Source: DATFIX01 sp047617305 (GTDB lineage Archaea > Halobacteriota > Halobacteria > Halobacteriales > Natrialbaceae). From it: a stretch of 7,663 bases of DNA. The stretch spans positions 1-7,663 of the forward strand of contig JBLGCL010000141.1 of NCBI GenBank assembly GCA_047617305.1. The letters are read 5' to 3'. Of this stretch, positions 6,322 through 7,663 are shown in pieces; the stretch's first letter is position 1, and each line of letters starts with the position of its first letter. The notes below the pieces were generated by a model. The model did not search any database. It was not told the DNA's origin and saw only the letters and a list, made by a program, of their open reading frames with translations. The position numbers and the translations under genes are program-made.

Positions 6322-6975
6322 TCAGCGGACGAAGTACGGGCTACCGCCGGCCTCGAACCGCCCCAGGTCGCTCAGCTGTCGGTAATCGCTGGAAAGGAGG
6401 TCCCCGAGCGCCCGCTCGAGACGATCCTCGTCCCGGCCGGCCCACTCCCCGGGTTCCTTGACCGGGAGAACGAGGAATCCCCGCCCCCGTATCTCACGGC
6501 CGTGTAGCGCCTCGTGGTCGGTCCCGACCCGATCGCGCTGGCTCGTGTACTCGTCGACCACGTGGTGGACCGGTCGCTCCCCGACCGGAACGAGCACGTG
6601 GGCGCTGATCGCCCGGAGTTCGGCGTCCAAGAAGCGTTCGAGCGTCCGGTAGGTTTCCTCGGTTGGGCCCTGGTCGCCGGCACAGCACATGTGGCAGTAG
6701 CTCAGGTAGGTGTCGGCCGGGACCGGTTCGGTCCCCCGGCGTTCGAGGAGACCGACGGCCTCGAGGACTCGCTGGAGGCGTTCCCCGGCGGCCGTGCCGG
6801 TGAAGGGGATCCCAGTTTCTTCCCCGCCGTGGATCCCCGGATGGTCGCCGATCACGTGGACGTCCGCGTTGGCGTCCCCGAACCCAAGGACGGCCCGGTG
6901 ACCGCCCGGACAGGGACGTTCGCAGGGCGGCCGCAAGTCGAAGGGATCGCTCGCTCGATCCGTGACGTTTTGCAC
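6322..6975 (-). CDS. Uracil-DNA glycosylase-superfamily protein (haloarchaeal branch, altered motifs)
   Basis: The 217-residue product resembles family 4/5-type uracil-DNA glycosylases, which remove uracil from DNA. The motif block VIGDHPGI...TGIPFTGTAAGERL (41-67) corresponds to the family's VGEAPG...GxPFVGRAGxLL uracil-binding region. SYCHMCCAGDQGPTEET (92-108) corresponds to the NVVKCRPPGNRTPTPEE region. Iron-sulphur ligands are unusual: CERPC (Cys18, Cys22) is spaced by three residues rather than two, Cys94/97/98 cluster together, and the usual fourth Cys aligns with Leu112. The C-terminal HPxxxxR motif is replaced by PVKEPGEW (171-178). Activity is therefore uncertain. The GTG at 6975 (MQNVTDRASDPF) is chosen because homology starts there and a TATA-like box lies about 27 bases upstream; an in-frame ATG at 7113 would add about 46 low-complexity residues and overlap the divergent phosphatase gene. 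Confidence 0.8.
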   Translation of the reverse strand: MQNVTDRASDPFDLRPPCERPCPGGHRAVLGFGDANADVHVIGDHPGIHGGEETGIPFTGTAAGERLQRVLEAVGLLERRGTEPVPADTYLSYCHMCCAGDQGPTEETYRTLERFLDAELRAISAHVLVPVGERPVHHVVDEYTSQRDRVGTDHEALHGREIRGRGFLVLPVKEPGEWAGRDEDRLERALGDLLSSDYRQLSDLGRFEAGGSPYFVR

Positions 6976-6998
6976 GCTTCCCCGTAGCGCTGAGGGAA

Positions 6999-7006
6999 GG
7001 ATAACC
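6999..7006 (-). promoter_or_regulatory. Possible promoter of the glycosylase-like gene
   Basis: On the minus strand the bases read GGTTATCC, centred about 27 bases before the GTG at 6975. This is the only A/T-rich patch in the 126-base gap to the divergent phosphatase gene, and its spacing would give a leaderless mRNA. The match to the TATA consensus is weak. Confidence 0.3.
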
Positions 7007-7101
7007 CCCTCGGTTGCGGACGTACTGGCGGGAAGCGTCCCGCGCCCGGACCGAGCGCCGGCGCCGATACTCCCTTCCCCTTCGACCGCGTTCGTCCCGG
7101 C

Positions 7102-7659
7102 GTGAACGGCCATCGCTTCGCCCCCGCAGCCCCCGACGAACCGATCGTCCACGGGGCGGCGGCACCCGGCTACGGCGCCTCGTCGGCCGACGGCGACCCG
7201 GTCGAGGACTGGATCGACGCGATGCGGGCCCATGGAATCGAACGCGTCTGCTGTCTCCTCACCGAGCGGCAACTCCGACGATACGACGGCCTCCTCGGGC
7301 GCTACCGGGCCGCCTTCGGCGACGGCGCGGTGTGTCACGCGCCGATCGAGGACCACACGCTGGCGGCGCCCGGGACCGTCACCGACGGGATCCTTCCCTT
7401 CTTCGACGAGGCCGACGCGGCGTCGGAACCGGTCGTGGCCCACTGCCTGGCCGGCATCGGCCGGACCGGACACGTGCTCGCGGCCTGGCTCGTCGGGGGA
7501 CGCGGTTTCGATCCTGGCGAGGCCGTCCTTGCGGTATCCGAGAGCGGACGGGATCCACGTGAATCGATCGCGGCGGGGACCGCGTCCGAGGCCGACCTGG
7601 ACGCGCTCCTCATCGCCGCCCGCGACTGGGGTGGAACGCCCGATCGGTCGGACGGATAG
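7102..7659 (+). CDS. Dual-specificity/tyrosine-type protein phosphatase, cysteine-based
   Basis: The 185-residue product belongs to the cysteine-dependent phosphatase superfamily, which hydrolyses phosphoesters on proteins or sometimes lipids or nucleotides through a cysteinyl-phosphate intermediate. The P-loop HCLAGIGRTG (114-123) gives nucleophile Cys115 and phosphate-binding Arg121 in the CX5R pattern. The preceding PIEDHTL segment offers Asp84 as the likely general acid. The region WIDAMRAHGIERVCCLLTE resembles the strand-helix unit before the P-loop in small archaeal members, and the length fits compact dual-specificity enzymes. No signal peptide or membrane segment is present. The GTG start at 7102 puts the family N-terminus (NGHRFAPAAPDEPIV) at residue 2; no better start is in frame. 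It is divergent from the glycosylase-like gene, and the stop is four bases from the window end. The substrate is unknown. Confidence 0.85.
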   Translation: MNGHRFAPAAPDEPIVHGAAAPGYGASSADGDPVEDWIDAMRAHGIERVCCLLTERQLRRYDGLLGRYRAAFGDGAVCHAPIEDHTLAAPGTVTDGILPFFDEADAASEPVVAHCLAGIGRTGHVLAAWLVGGRGFDPGEAVLAVSESGRDPRESIAAGTASEADLDALLIAARDWGGTPDRSDG

Positions 7660-7663
7660 CGCT

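Noticed and set aside
6322..6400. RQLSDLGRF near the C-terminus of the glycosylase-like protein, considered as a PCNA-interacting box
   Set aside because: The Leu is four residues after Gln rather than three and the run is not at an exposed C-terminal end.
6976..7473. A 166-residue N-terminal extension of the glycosylase-like protein
   Set aside because: It would run antisense through most of the phosphatase gene, and homology begins at the GTG at 6975.

Overview
The window looks like chromosomal DNA of a halophilic archaeon (class Halobacteria). It is very GC-rich. The predicted proteins are strongly acidic and rich in Asp, Glu, Ala and Gly. The promoter-like sites are archaeal (A/T-rich TATA-type boxes about 25-27 bases before starts, often with little or no leader), and most proteins resemble haloarchaeal family members. 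I cannot name the species from sequence alone. Six complete genes and one partial gene are supported. No RNA gene, CRISPR array, insertion sequence or integrase was seen, and no gene-free stretch exceeds 300 bases.

Layout. (1) 1-391, minus: the N-terminal part of a gamma-glutamyltransferase-family Ntn hydrolase, running off the left edge. (2) 557-1912, plus: the Y-family translesion polymerase DinB (Pol IV), with a long disordered tail ending in a PCNA-binding box. (3) 2008-3045, plus: a J-domain protein with a disordered Ala/Thr/Gly linker and a C-terminal four-helix membrane domain. (4) 3067-6049, minus: a two-gene operon for a xanthine-oxidase-family molybdenum hydroxylase. The small [2Fe-2S] subunit comes first and overlaps the large molybdopterin subunit by 8 bases; no FAD subunit is encoded beside it. 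(5) 6050-6321: a 272-base intergenic region with a likely operon promoter and two tandem 32-base repeats, each containing the palindrome CTGTC-N9-GACAG. (6) 6322-6975, minus: a divergent uracil-DNA glycosylase-superfamily protein. (7) 7102-7659, plus: a small cysteine-based protein phosphatase, divergently arranged with the glycosylase-like gene.

How they work together. The only clear functional unit is the molybdenum hydroxylase pair, where electrons would pass from the Mo centre through two [2Fe-2S] clusters to an unidentified acceptor. DinB and the glycosylase-like protein both belong to DNA-repair families but are not in one operon. The rest looks like ordinary single-gene transcription units. 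I see no defence island or clear new multi-gene system. The best leads are the FAD-less Mo hydroxylase, the operator-like tandem repeats beside it, the glycosylase homologue with altered motifs, and the membrane J-protein.
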